From positions 1 through 46,205 of the forward strand of contig JBBQJT010000028.1 in assembly GCA_038326165.1 (NCBI GenBank): a DNA stretch of 46,205 bases, written 5' to 3'. The DNA comes from JAEUUM01 sp038326165. GTDB lineage: Bacteria > Bacteroidota > Bacteroidia > Chitinophagales > Saprospiraceae. The position numbers were made by a program, and so were the translations under genes. Under the pieces are notes generated by a model that was not told the origin of the DNA, made no database searches, and was given only the letters and a program-made list of their open reading frames with translations. Positions 8,521-17,505 of the stretch are shown piece after piece (position 1 is the first letter of the stretch; every line of letters begins with the position of its first letter).

Positions 8521-9432
8521 GTGAAGCTGATGTCAAGGTTTATTAGTCAAAAGTGGTCGAAGCTAATTGCAAGTCCATCAAAATATATTCTAAAGTTGAC
8601 CTTGCTCACTTTAGCGATTGTTGATCAGTTCAAGGAGCTGGTCAATTTGCCTGAACCATATGATATCTATCTGAGTTTACTTAGCCGCTATATTATTTTC
8701 TTTTTTGTAGTTGAATTTGCGGAAAGGGTAGTAAAATTTTTCTACAGGCAAAGTAAGCAAATTACCAAACCAGATAACATAACCATAGGTATCGGTCAGG
8801 TCAGTAGTTTAATTAAAATTACCGGCTTTATCTTCTGGGTCTTGTTGCTTTTTCAAATTGACTTTAAGGAATTGTTTACTTCCTTATCCATCATTGCTGC
8901 TGCTATTGCAATTATCGCCAAAGATTATGTTAGCAATGTAATAAGTGGCATTGTCCTCACTTTCAATGACCAAATTAGTATCAATGATCAGATAAAGATT
9001 GAAGAAGTGAAGGGTAGAATTATGGATATTAACCTAACCAACATACACTTGTTAACAGAAGATGATGATTTGGTTTATATCCCCAATAATATCGCATTCA
9101 TGACCAAAATTATTAATTATACTAAGATTGAAATGAAGCGGACGAGTATTGAATTCGAGCTGGATACCCAATTTGTAAGTTCTGTTGAGGACTTGGAACA
9201 CCGTCTTATTGAAAGTCTTGCCGATTACAAGAATAAAATTAAACCGGATAGTTATAATTTGAAAGTGGTAGAATTGCATAAAAATAATATCTCATTCAAA
9301 TTTCAGTATGTACTTGCTGATCCCGACAGTGAATTGGAAAAGGAGATCAAAAAGAAGACTATTCGCAGAATTCTCACTATTTTAAATTCGGATAAATTGC
9401 GCAATAATCCCATGCCGCAAGACCTTGGTTAG
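8521..9432 (+). CDS. Small-conductance mechanosensitive channel (MscS family)
   Basis: The product (303 residues from GTG 8521, or 300 from ATG 8530) has three to four hydrophobic segments. The pore-lining third helix region is SLSIIAAAIAIIAKDYVSN, followed by the MscS beta domain (VLTFNDQISINDQIKIEEVKG) and a C-terminal alpha/beta domain up to about residue 295. Such channels open on membrane tension and release solutes during osmotic downshock. The start is uncertain: a weak TATTTTTA box at 8501-8508 leaves only about 8 bases before the GTG, which makes the ATG at 8530 equally possible. Confidence 0.88.
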   Translation: MKLMSRFISQKWSKLIASPSKYILKLTLLTLAIVDQFKELVNLPEPYDIYLSLLSRYIIFFFVVEFAERVVKFFYRQSKQITKPDNITIGIGQVSSLIKITGFIFWVLLLFQIDFKELFTSLSIIAAAIAIIAKDYVSNVISGIVLTFNDQISINDQIKIEEVKGRIMDINLTNIHLLTEDDDLVYIPNNIAFMTKIINYTKIEMKRTSIEFELDTQFVSSVEDLEHRLIESLADYKNKIKPDSYNLKVVELHKNNISFKFQYVLADPDSELEKEIKKKTIRRILTILNSDKLRNNPMPQDLG

Positions 9433-9487
9433 TAATAAAATATTCTAAAAACATCACTCTAATTAGTACTCATACCAGCAAAAAAAG

Positions 9488-9496
9488 TAATCTTTG
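9488..9496 (+). promoter_or_regulatory. Promoter-like box just before the PIG-L gene
   Basis: TAATCTTTG is a near match to TAnnTTTG with one extra base, and it ends 4 bases before the ATG at 9501. No clear -33 TTTG is seen. It resembles the geometry found before the two small exported proteins, but with a weaker box. Confidence 0.3.
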
Positions 9497-9500
9497 ACAG

Positions 9501-12002
9501 ATGAAAAGGATACAAGCTTTTATTGCGGTTTATATGATTTTGTGTACTGGTGCAATTGCTCAAAGTGCACTCAACAGCAGTTCAATTTATAATGAATTAC
9601 TCAAATTGAAGAATACCGCAACGGTCATGTATGTAGCCGCCCATCCTGATGATGAAAATACAAGGTTGATTACCTGGCTCGCTAACGAAAAACACGTGAA
9701 TACGGTATATTTATCGCTCACGCGAGGAGATGGTGGCCAAAATCTTATTGGAACGGAGGCAGGGCCAGCACTTGGCATGTTGAGAACTCAAGAATTGCTA
9801 CAGGCACGCGGCATTGACGGTGGTAAACAATGGTTCAGCAGAGCCTACGACTTTGGTTTTTCAAAAAAGGCTGCTGAAACTTTCAGTATTTGGGATAAGC
9901 CTGAAATCTTAAAAGATGTGGTCCAAGCCATTCGCTATTGGCAACCGGATATAATGATCAACAGATTCCCAACCGATACCTCTGTGAATACACATGGACA
10001 TCATACGGCCTCTGCCATATTGGGTTCCGAAGCTTTTGACTTGTCCGCTAAGCAGGATTATGATATAGAAGGAGCAAAAACTCTTGGGTATTGGCAACCA
10101 ACAAGCCTCTATTTCAATACCAGCTCTTTTTTGTATAAAAGCCAAGCAGATTTTGAGAAGGCTGACAAATCGGGCTTTTCTGTAATCGAAGTTGATAATT
10201 ATTATCCTCTGTTGGGCAAAAGCAACAACGAAATATCTGCTTTGAGTAGAAGCATGCACAAATGTCAGGCATTTGGATCTATTGGCAACAGAGGCAGCTT
10301 CAAGGAGTATTTGTTGTTGTTAAAGGGCACCCAGTCTCCTGTCAAAGATGATATTCTGGCAGGAATAGATCAAAGTTGGAAGAAATTCACTGGTAATGAA
10401 TCAATAGATAAGCTTATCGATAACATCATCAGGGATTTTAATTTTACTGATCCCTCAAAGTCGCTTGGCAAATTGAAAGAATTGGGTGAAATGATTGTTA
10501 AAAATATTCCAGAAGGCAGGTTCAAAGATCGCAAGTTGCAACATTTGAATAAAATATTTGTATCGTGTAGTGGCGTATTTACGGAATTGGTCTGCAATGA
10601 ATCCACTGGAATTCCGGGTCAAGTTATTTCAGCTAAACTCGAAATCACGCATCGTACACGTGGTATTTTGAAGGTGAATCGCCTAAACTCTGAATTATTG
10701 GGTATCGATACTTTTTTTACAGTTTCACTGCCAAGTTTGGGTAGTATTTCATGCCCAATCAGCTTTCAAATTCCCCCAAATTCACAGTACACAAGTCCCT
10801 ATTGGTTGCAAGAACCTATTGTAAATGGAGCATTTCAAGTCAAAGATAGAAGCTTGATTGGATTACCTGAAACAAAGAAACTGACAGGTCTAAAAGCAGA
10901 AATGGAACTCAACGGAATACCAATTAATTTTGACGTCCCTATTACTTACAAGTATGAAGACGCTGCTAGAGGAGAGGTTTATGAGCCATTCGATGTACTT
11001 GCACCTGTTACGATGAGTTTGAGTGAGGAAATTGTGCTTTTCACCAATAGTAAAATGAATGATTACTCAGTTTCCATAACGGCAAACCAAGATGGCTTAA
11101 ATGGCACTTTGATGATAAAAGCCAATCCCAATTGGATAATTGAAAACAATAACCAATCATTTAAGATTGCCAAGAAAGGACAATCCATTGATTTGATATT
11201 CCGAGTCAAGGCACCAGAAAAATCTGAAACTACTGATGTGTCCATAATTGCATCCGTCGACAACAAGAATTACAGCTACAATCTTTCAGTTGTAAAATAC
11301 GATCACATCCCTACTCAAAGAATTATGAAACCTCTTTTTGTAAAATGGGTTTCTGAAGAAATTAAATGTAGCGCCAAGAATGTCGCTTACATCATGGGTG
11401 CCGGAGATAAAGTTCCTCAAAGTTTGGAGAAACTCAATATCAACCATAAAATATTCAACAAAAGTGTCCCGTCGGCTCAGGAGTTAGTTCAATTCGATGT
11501 TTTGATCATTGGAATTAGAGCTTACAACACAATACCTGAATTGTTTAATGCGCCGTCCATGTTCAAAGCTTATATGGAAAACGGGGGCACTGTTATCGTG
11601 CAATACAATACCAATTATGATCTGGTTACCAATGATATTGCACCATTCCCTTTGAAGATTACCCGAAACAGGGTTACAAATGAAAACTCACCGGTACGGA
11701 TTTTGGAGCCCAACCATCCAATTGTCAATTTCCCCAATAAGATTCTGGATCAAGATTGGAACAATTGGATTCAAGAACGTGGTTTGTATTTTGTTGAAAG
11801 TAGCGATCCTAGTTGCGTGAAATTGCTAGGAATGAATGATCCTAATGAAACAACACAGGATGGTTCGCTGGTATATGCAAGTATAGGTAAAGGGCATTTT
11901 ATTTACACAGGACTTTCATTTTTTCGGGAATTGCCTGCGGGCGTTCCAGGCGCTTGGAAGTTGTGGGCTAACCTTTTATCTGTAGGACATGCCACAAAAT
12001 AA
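9501..12002 (+). CDS. Exported PIG-L (LmbE-like) family deacetylase with a C-terminal GATase-like domain
   Basis: The 833-residue protein has a signal peptide (about 1-20) and a PIG-L domain (about 40-280). Its zinc motif is AHPDDE (His48, Asp50, Asp51) and the third ligand region is HGHHTA (165-170). PIG-L enzymes remove N-acetyl groups from sugars or sugar conjugates. The middle part (about 350-610) looks like beta-sandwich domains, and the last 200 residues resemble a class I glutamine amidotransferase-like fold (FDVLIIGIRAYNTIP, GGTVIVQYN). The substrate is unknown, possibly an acetylated amino sugar. It heads a run of six plus-strand genes ending with kmo; its 3' end overlaps the microprotein gene by 14 bases. 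Confidence 0.85.
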   Translation: MKRIQAFIAVYMILCTGAIAQSALNSSSIYNELLKLKNTATVMYVAAHPDDENTRLITWLANEKHVNTVYLSLTRGDGGQNLIGTEAGPALGMLRTQELLQARGIDGGKQWFSRAYDFGFSKKAAETFSIWDKPEILKDVVQAIRYWQPDIMINRFPTDTSVNTHGHHTASAILGSEAFDLSAKQDYDIEGAKTLGYWQPTSLYFNTSSFLYKSQADFEKADKSGFSVIEVDNYYPLLGKSNNEISALSRSMHKCQAFGSIGNRGSFKEYLLLLKGTQSPVKDDILAGIDQSWKKFTGNESIDKLIDNIIRDFNFTDPSKSLGKLKELGEMIVKNIPEGRFKDRKLQHLNKIFVSCSGVFTELVCNESTGIPGQVISAKLEITHRTRGILKVNRLNSELLGIDTFFTVSLPSLGSISCPISFQIPPNSQYTSPYWLQEPIVNGAFQVKDRSLIGLPETKKLTGLKAEMELNGIPINFDVPITYKYEDAARGEVYEPFDVLAPVTMSLSEEIVLFTNSKMNDYSVSITANQDGLNGTLMIKANPNWIIENNNQSFKIAKKGQSIDLIFRVKAPEKSETTDVSIIASVDNKNYSYNLSVVKYDHIPTQRIMKPLFVKWVSEEIKCSAKNVAYIMGAGDKVPQSLEKLNINHKIFNKSVPSAQELVQFDVLIIGIRAYNTIPELFNAPSMFKAYMENGGTVIVQYNTNYDLVTNDIAPFPLKITRNRVTNENSPVRILEPNHPIVNFPNKILDQDWNNWIQERGLYFVESSDPSCVKLLGMNDPNETTQDGSLVYASIGKGHFIYTGLSFFRELPAGVPGAWKLWANLLSVGHATK

Positions 12003-12105
12003 ACCAGAATCTGAATCTATGAAGGCTTGGTATTTAAGCCTTTTCATCGCGCTGATTTTGTTCATTTTCCTATTTTATTATCTCACCATTAGATACAACA
12101 AATAA
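11989..12105 (+). CDS. 38-residue single-helix membrane microprotein before the symporter
   Basis: An ATG at 11989, out of frame with the end of the PIG-L gene, opens a 38-residue frame that ends in TAA at 12103-12105. The product is a short polar N terminus (MPQNKPESES), then one strongly hydrophobic stretch (YLSLFIALILFIFLFYYL) and a basic tail (TIRYNK). It overlaps the PIG-L gene by 14 bases, and its TAA shares one base with the ATG of the symporter (TAATG), the usual sign of translational coupling. An internal ATG at 12019 would give 28 residues. It may be an accessory subunit of the symporter, as small membrane proteins are for some other SSS transporters; that is an inference. Confidence 0.6.
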   Translation: MPQNKPESESMKAWYLSLFIALILFIFLFYYLTIRYNK

Positions 12106-13781
12106 TGCTAAACTGGCTGGATTGGAGCATGCTCATTGGATCTTTGGTGGCTATTACATTGTATGGGGTTATGAATCTGAGGAAGAAGACGGATTCCCGT
12201 ACTTATTTGATGGGTGAAAAGGAATTGCCTTGGTGGGTTATAGGATTTTCAGTGATGTCGACACAGGCCAGTGCCATTACTTTTCTAAGCACACCGGGTC
12301 AGGCGTTTTCAGATGGTATGCGTTTTTTACAGTTTTACTTGGGTATTCCGCTTGCCATGATATTCATCTGTGTGGTTTTGTTGCCACGCTTCAGCAGGTG
12401 GAATGTGCAAACAGCTTATGAGTTTTTGGAGCAACGGTTTGATCTCAGAGTCAGGACATTGACAGCCTCGCTGTTTCTATTGTTGCGAGGTTTGAGCTCA
12501 TCCATCACCTTGATTGCTCCAGGTATTATTTTGTCTACACTTTTTGGTTGGCCGATGACATTGACCATCCTAGGTTTAGGAGGTTTTGTATTGATTTATA
12601 CTTTAATAGGAGGGAGTGAGGCGGTCAGCAAGACTCAGGTTCAGCAAATGAGTATCATGTTGTTAGGGCTTTTGTTGGCCAATGTATTGATCTTTAGAAG
12701 CTTGCCCAATGATGTTGGAATAGGTGAAATTTTTACCATCGCTGGTAATGAAGGTAAAATGAAAGTCCTAGATACCAAATGGAATATCAACGAGCGTTAT
12801 AATATTTGGTCAGGTATTATTGCTGGATTCTTCCTTTTTCTCGCTTATTTTGGTACAGACCAATCTCAAGTGCAAAGATATTTGTCAGGTAAGTCATTGA
12901 GAGAGAGCCAGCTGGGTTTGTTGTTTAATGGTTTGTTGAAAGTGCCGATGCAATTTTTTGTTTTGTTTACTGGATTGATGGTTTACATATTTTTCATGTA
13001 TGAAAAGCCTCCAGTATTTTTTAATCCAAATGTTGAAAATCAAGTCTATGAACAATCGGATAAGCAATACATAGAACAAGTACGACAAAAGCAAGGACAA
13101 CTCCACGATTCTAGATTGGCTTTGTTGAGTGGTACCCTTTCCAAAGAAAAAGCAGCCATGGTTCGTATGAAATCTGATTCTTTGACCGAGCTGAGAAAAT
13201 CTGCTATCAAATGGTCAGCAGATCATGGAATAGCCACCCGATCAAAAGATGAAGATTACGTCTTTATGCATTTTGTCCTTCATTATTTTCCCCATGGTGT
13301 TATTGGGCTTTTATTGGCGATGATATTTTGTGCTGCTATGTCTTCGATGGCATCCGAGATCAATGCCCTTGCCACAGCATCCCTCGTGGATATTTATCGG
13401 CGTAGCGTTGCTCCTGATCGCAATGAAATGCATTACTTAAGAGTTGCTAGATGGCTAACACTTGGTTGGGGATTATTGATAATAGCTATGGCCATTGTTG
13501 CTACCCCATTTGATAATCTGATACAAGCAGTAAATATACTTGGCTCATTATTTTATGGAAGTATTTTAGGTATTGTATTAACTGCTATTTTCTTAAAATC
13601 CGTTCAAGCCAATCATGTGTTGGTCGCAGCAATGATTTCAGAAGCTTTGGTCCTATATTGCTTCAAATTTACAGAAATTAGCTTTTTGTGGTACAATGTA
13701 TTTGGGTGCTTGTGCGTATTGTCAGTATCATGGATTTTGAGCAAATTATGGTTCATTGCACCCAAAATTCAAGCTCAGTAA
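12105..13781 (+). CDS. Sodium:solute symporter (SSS family)
   Basis: The 558-residue inner-membrane protein has about 13 helices. Early segments YLMGEKELPWWVIGFSVMS and STPGQAF are typical of SSS proteins, as is GTDQSQVQRYLSGKS in the middle. A hydrophilic, helix-prone insert of about 70 residues (about 308-378, rich in Lys, Gln and Ser) separates the two halves and is longer than in the best-known members. The start ATG overlaps the stop of the microprotein gene by one base. The substrate cannot be read from the sequence; the kynurenine genes downstream and the PIG-L gene upstream suggest an amino acid derivative or an amino sugar. Confidence 0.9.
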   Translation: MLNWLDWSMLIGSLVAITLYGVMNLRKKTDSRTYLMGEKELPWWVIGFSVMSTQASAITFLSTPGQAFSDGMRFLQFYLGIPLAMIFICVVLLPRFSRWNVQTAYEFLEQRFDLRVRTLTASLFLLLRGLSSSITLIAPGIILSTLFGWPMTLTILGLGGFVLIYTLIGGSEAVSKTQVQQMSIMLLGLLLANVLIFRSLPNDVGIGEIFTIAGNEGKMKVLDTKWNINERYNIWSGIIAGFFLFLAYFGTDQSQVQRYLSGKSLRESQLGLLFNGLLKVPMQFFVLFTGLMVYIFFMYEKPPVFFNPNVENQVYEQSDKQYIEQVRQKQGQLHDSRLALLSGTLSKEKAAMVRMKSDSLTELRKSAIKWSADHGIATRSKDEDYVFMHFVLHYFPHGVIGLLLAMIFCAAMSSMASEINALATASLVDIYRRSVAPDRNEMHYLRVARWLTLGWGLLIIAMAIVATPFDNLIQAVNILGSLFYGSILGIVLTAIFLKSVQANHVLVAAMISEALVLYCFKFTEISFLWYNVFGCLCVLSVSWILSKLWFIAPKIQAQ

Positions 13782-13812
13782 ATCTTATCTGGTTGATCAT
13801 AAAATATTTAGC

Positions 13813-14820
13813 ATGCTAACTCTTGATATACATACCCATATTTTGCCAGAGCATATTCCCAATTGGGTTGAAAAATTTGGATATTCTGGTTTTGTGTCTT
13901 TGCATCATCACAAACCTTGCTGTGCAAAAATGATGATCGGCGATAAATTTTTTCGTGAAATTGAGGAAAATTGCTGGAATGCGGATGCTAGAATGAAGGA
14001 GTGTGATGGACATGGCGTTCATGTGCAAGTCTTATCTACTATTCCTGTCCTTTTTCATTATTGGGCCAAAGCCAAGGATGCTTATGATACAAGTCGATTT
14101 TTCAACGATCACATTGCCCAAATTTGTAAAGTGAATCCCAAACGATTCATTGGACTTGGCACTGTGCCATTGCAAGATCCAGAATTGGCAATTCAGGAAA
14201 TGCAGCGTTGCAAGGAGATTGGTTTGGCTGGTATTGAAATAGGATCACATGTAAATGACTGGAATTTGGAGGCTATCGAATTGTTTCCCTTTTTTGAGGC
14301 TGCATCTAAGATGGAGATGGCTATTTTTGTTCACCCTTGGGATATGATGGGCAAGGACAAGATGACCAAATACTGGCTGCCTTGGCTTGTTGGAATGCCT
14401 GCTGAAACATCTTTGGCTATTTGCTCCATGATTTTTGGAGGCATATTTGAAAGATTGCCAAAATTAAAAGTGGCTTTTGCACATGGCGGAGGTTCCTTCC
14501 CAGCCACCTTAGGTCGTATCGAACATGGTTTCAATGTTCGACCTGATTTGGTAGCAATTGACAATCCACACAATCCAAGAAACTATTTGGGAAAATTTTG
14601 GTTGGATTCTTTGGTCCATGATCCCAATATGCTCAAATACAATATTTCACTATTTGGAGCAGAAAAAATAGCAATGGGATCAGACTATCCTTTTCCTTTA
14701 GGCGAATTGCAACCAGGTAAATTGATCAAAGACATGAATTTTGATGAAAAGACTTCGAACATGTTATTGCATGGTGCTGCATTGGAATGGTTATCTTTGG
14801 ACAAGAATAATTTTGAATAA
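13813..14820 (+). CDS. 2-Amino-3-carboxymuconate-6-semialdehyde decarboxylase (ACMSD)
   Basis: The enzyme decarboxylates ACMS, the ring-opened product of 3-hydroxyanthranilate, to 2-aminomuconate semialdehyde, and so diverts it from spontaneous quinolinate formation. From the ATG at 13813 the protein has 335 residues and begins MLTLDIHTHILPEH. The metal and active-site residues line up well with the animal enzyme: His7 and His9, His174 in FVHPWD, His224 in AFAHGGG, Arg243, and Asp291 in MGSDYPFP. The frame is open back to 13756, but those 19 extra residues overlap the symporter gene and precede the conserved start. It lies 15 bases before the kynureninase gene. Confidence 0.93.
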   Translation: MLTLDIHTHILPEHIPNWVEKFGYSGFVSLHHHKPCCAKMMIGDKFFREIEENCWNADARMKECDGHGVHVQVLSTIPVLFHYWAKAKDAYDTSRFFNDHIAQICKVNPKRFIGLGTVPLQDPELAIQEMQRCKEIGLAGIEIGSHVNDWNLEAIELFPFFEAASKMEMAIFVHPWDMMGKDKMTKYWLPWLVGMPAETSLAICSMIFGGIFERLPKLKVAFAHGGGSFPATLGRIEHGFNVRPDLVAIDNPHNPRNYLGKFWLDSLVHDPNMLKYNISLFGAEKIAMGSDYPFPLGELQPGKLIKDMNFDEKTSNMLLHGAALEWLSLDKNNFE

Positions 14821-14835
14821 TCTGAATATTATTTC

Positions 14836-16089
14836 ATGATAAAATTAGAGGATGCGATCAGTTTTGATCAAAGTGATGTGCTGAATAAATACCGGGACCA
14901 GTTCCATATCCCCAAAGGTAAAGATGGTAATGACACAATCTATTTTTGCGGCAATTCTCTCGGCTTACAGCCTAAAATTACCAAGAGTTACATTGAGCAA
15001 GAATTGGAAGACTGGAAGAACATGGGTGTCGAAGGGCACTTGCATGCTAAGAATCCATGGAAACCTTACCATGAATTTTTGACAGATCAAATGGCTAAAA
15101 TTGTTGGAGCCAAGCCGATAGAAGTTGTAGTAATGAATAGCTTGACGGTCAATCTCCACCTGATGATGGCAAGTTTTTATCGTCCTACTCCCAAGCGACA
15201 CAAGATCGTAATTGACTACAATCCGTTTCCATCTGATTTGTATGCTGTTCAATCGCAGGCAGCGTGGCATGGTTTTGATCCAGCTGTCTCCATTATAATA
15301 CTCAAACCTGAATCTGGAAGTGACACAGTATCTATACAATCGATTAAGGAATTGTTGGAGCGAGAGGGGGACAGCATTGCAATCTTTGCATTAGCAGGTG
15401 TAAATTATTACTCTGGTCAATTTTATGACGTAAAAACCATAACAAGTTTGGTTCAAGCCTATGATATTCCAATAGGTTGGGACATGGCTCACGCTGCAGG
15501 AAATATAGATCTCAAACTTCATGAATGGGGTTGCGATTTTGCAGTCTGGTGCAGTTATAAGTATTTAAACAGTGGACCTGGAAGTCTTGCTGGTTGTTTT
15601 GTACATGAAAGACATGCCAATAGGGAAGATTTGCCCAAATTGGCGGGATGGTGGGGCCAAGATAAAGCCATTCGGTTTCAGATGGGTCCTGAATTTCATG
15701 CCATTCCGGGTGCTGAAGGCTGGCAAATGTCTAATCCTCCTATTCTTTCAATGGCAGCAATTAGAGCGTCTTTGAGTATATTCGAAGAGGCTGGAATAGA
15801 TCAATTGAGAAAAAAGTCCATTAAATTGACGAACTTTTTAGCTGAACTTTTATTGAATATTGATAGTGATCGAATATCCTTGATCACTCCAACAAACTCT
15901 GAAAATAGAGGAGCACAGTTGTCAATAAGAGTAAAAGGTGCGGACAAAAGTTTGTTCCATGGCTTGATGTCTCAAAATGTAATTTCGGACTGGAGAGAAC
16001 CTGATGTAATTCGGATTGCACCAACTCCATTGTACAATACTTACAAGGACGCGTTCCAATTCACTGAAATTCTTAAATCATTGTTGTAA
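14836..16089 (+). CDS. kynU: Kynureninase
   Basis: This PLP enzyme splits kynurenine or 3-hydroxykynurenine into alanine and (3-hydroxy)anthranilate. The 417-residue product has the usual length and the aminotransferase class V fold. YFCGNSLGLQP lies near the N terminus, the PLP-contacting GWDMAHAAGN contains Asp216, and the PLP lysine is Lys242 in WCSYKYLNSGPG. A late GAQLSIRV region binds the cofactor/substrate side. Lying between the ACMSD and kmo genes (15 and 45 bases apart), it most likely acts on 3-hydroxykynurenine here. Confidence 0.95.
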   Translation: MIKLEDAISFDQSDVLNKYRDQFHIPKGKDGNDTIYFCGNSLGLQPKITKSYIEQELEDWKNMGVEGHLHAKNPWKPYHEFLTDQMAKIVGAKPIEVVVMNSLTVNLHLMMASFYRPTPKRHKIVIDYNPFPSDLYAVQSQAAWHGFDPAVSIIILKPESGSDTVSIQSIKELLEREGDSIAIFALAGVNYYSGQFYDVKTITSLVQAYDIPIGWDMAHAAGNIDLKLHEWGCDFAVWCSYKYLNSGPGSLAGCFVHERHANREDLPKLAGWWGQDKAIRFQMGPEFHAIPGAEGWQMSNPPILSMAAIRASLSIFEEAGIDQLRKKSIKLTNFLAELLLNIDSDRISLITPTNSENRGAQLSIRVKGADKSLFHGLMSQNVISDWREPDVIRIAPTPLYNTYKDAFQFTEILKSLL

Positions 16090-16134
16090 TATCGGGCAAT
16101 AGAAGCTTGTTTGAGTTGATCCACTAAAAATTAA

Positions 16135-17505
16135 ATGCAGATGAAGAAAAATATTACAATAGTAGGAGCGGGATTGTGTGGAAGTCTGTTAGCCATCCGA
16201 TTGGCGCAAAGAGGATATAAGGTGCAATTGTTTGAACGTCGTTCTGATATGCGTAAATCTGAGATGTATGCAGGTCGATCCATCAATCTTGCCCTCTCGG
16301 ATAGAGGTATAAGAGCTCTGAAAATGATAGGAATGGATCAGTTTATGTTATCAGAGTCCATCCCAATGGAAGGGAGAATGATTCACAGTGTTGATGGCAA
16401 TCTGTCCATGCAGCCCTACAGTGGTCGTCCAGGTGAGTTCATCAATTCAATTTCACGAGGTGGATTGAACATTGGATTATTGAACAAAGCGGCTGAATAT
16501 CCGAACATTGAAATGTTTTTTGAAGCTGAATCTACTGGTGCCAATTTAAATAAAGCAACTGTTCAATTCAAACTTGCTGATGGAAGTATTGTGAATGTAG
16601 AAGATTCAATCGTATTCGGAACCGATGGAGCGGGAAGCGCTATTCGGCAGTCAATGATGTCAGATGCAGGTCGATTGAGATTCAATTTTTCCTTGGATTT
16701 TCTTTCAGCAGGATACAAAGAACTACATATTCCGCCCAGTAAACTGGGAGAGCATTTGATTGAAAAAAATTCTTTGCATATTTGGCCAAGGAATAAATTT
16801 ATGATGATTGGGTTACCGAATCTGGATGGAAGTTTTACAATGACCGTTTTTCAGGATTTTGAAGGCGAAGAAGGTTTTAATTCGCTTGATACGGATGATA
16901 AAATCCATGCCTTCTTCAGCAAGCATTTCGCGGATGCATTGGCACTGATGCCAGACTTGGTGAATGATTTTAAAACTAATCCTACAGGTAGCTTGGGGAC
17001 TGTTCGCTGTTATCCTTGGCAAGTGGATGGAAAGTTTGTCTTGCTCGGTGACGCTGCTCATGCAATTGTACCATTTTACGGCCAAGGCATGAATTGTGCT
17101 TTTGAGGATGTAGTAATTTTGGATAACTTACTGGATGAAATGGGAGACAATTGGGAAGGGGTGCTTGATGCTTTTCAAAAATCCCGCAAACCCAATGCCG
17201 ATGCAATAGCAGATCTTGCAATTTTTAACTTTATTGAAATGCGTGACTTGGTTGCAGATCCTATTTTTGTAAAAAAGCGACAACTTGAAACTAAACTCGA
17301 AGCCCATCATCCTGATTATTTCAGCAAATACAGCATGGTAACATTCAGAGAGGATTTACCCTATTCTGAAGCAAAGAGAAGAGGAGATTTTCAGAATGAG
17401 TTTTTGATGGAACTTTGCACAAACACTGACGACATATCGACCTTGGACACCGCAACAGTACTAAAAGATTTGAAATCTTGGATGGAGCTGAAGGATATTA
17501 TTTGA
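16135..17505 (+). CDS. kmo: Kynurenine 3-monooxygenase
   Basis: This FAD enzyme hydroxylates L-kynurenine to 3-hydroxykynurenine with NADPH and O2. The 456-residue product has the GxGxxG FAD motif (Gly11-Gly16 in VGAGLCGSLLAIRL), the RSINLALSDRG segment typical of KMO, and the second FAD motif LGDAAHAIVPFYGQGMN at about residues 302-318. The start could also be the ATG two codons later. The C-terminal part shows no strong membrane helix. The last 8 bases overlap the 3' end of the convergent LamG gene. Genes for tryptophan 2,3-dioxygenase, formamidase and 3-hydroxyanthranilate dioxygenase are not in this window. Confidence 0.95.
   Translation: MQMKKNITIVGAGLCGSLLAIRLAQRGYKVQLFERRSDMRKSEMYAGRSINLALSDRGIRALKMIGMDQFMLSESIPMEGRMIHSVDGNLSMQPYSGRPGEFINSISRGGLNIGLLNKAAEYPNIEMFFEAESTGANLNKATVQFKLADGSIVNVEDSIVFGTDGAGSAIRQSMMSDAGRLRFNFSLDFLSAGYKELHIPPSKLGEHLIEKNSLHIWPRNKFMMIGLPNLDGSFTMTVFQDFEGEEGFNSLDTDDKIHAFFSKHFADALALMPDLVNDFKTNPTGSLGTVRCYPWQVDGKFVLLGDAAHAIVPFYGQGMNCAFEDVVILDNLLDEMGDNWEGVLDAFQKSRKPNADAIADLAIFNFIEMRDLVADPIFVKKRQLETKLEAHHPDYFSKYSMVTFREDLPYSEAKRRGDFQNEFLMELCTNTDDISTLDTATVLKDLKSWMELKDII

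Noticed and set aside
13756..13812. Upstream ATG for the ACMSD gene
   Set aside because: It overlaps the symporter 3' end, and the added residues precede the conserved DIHTHI start of the family.
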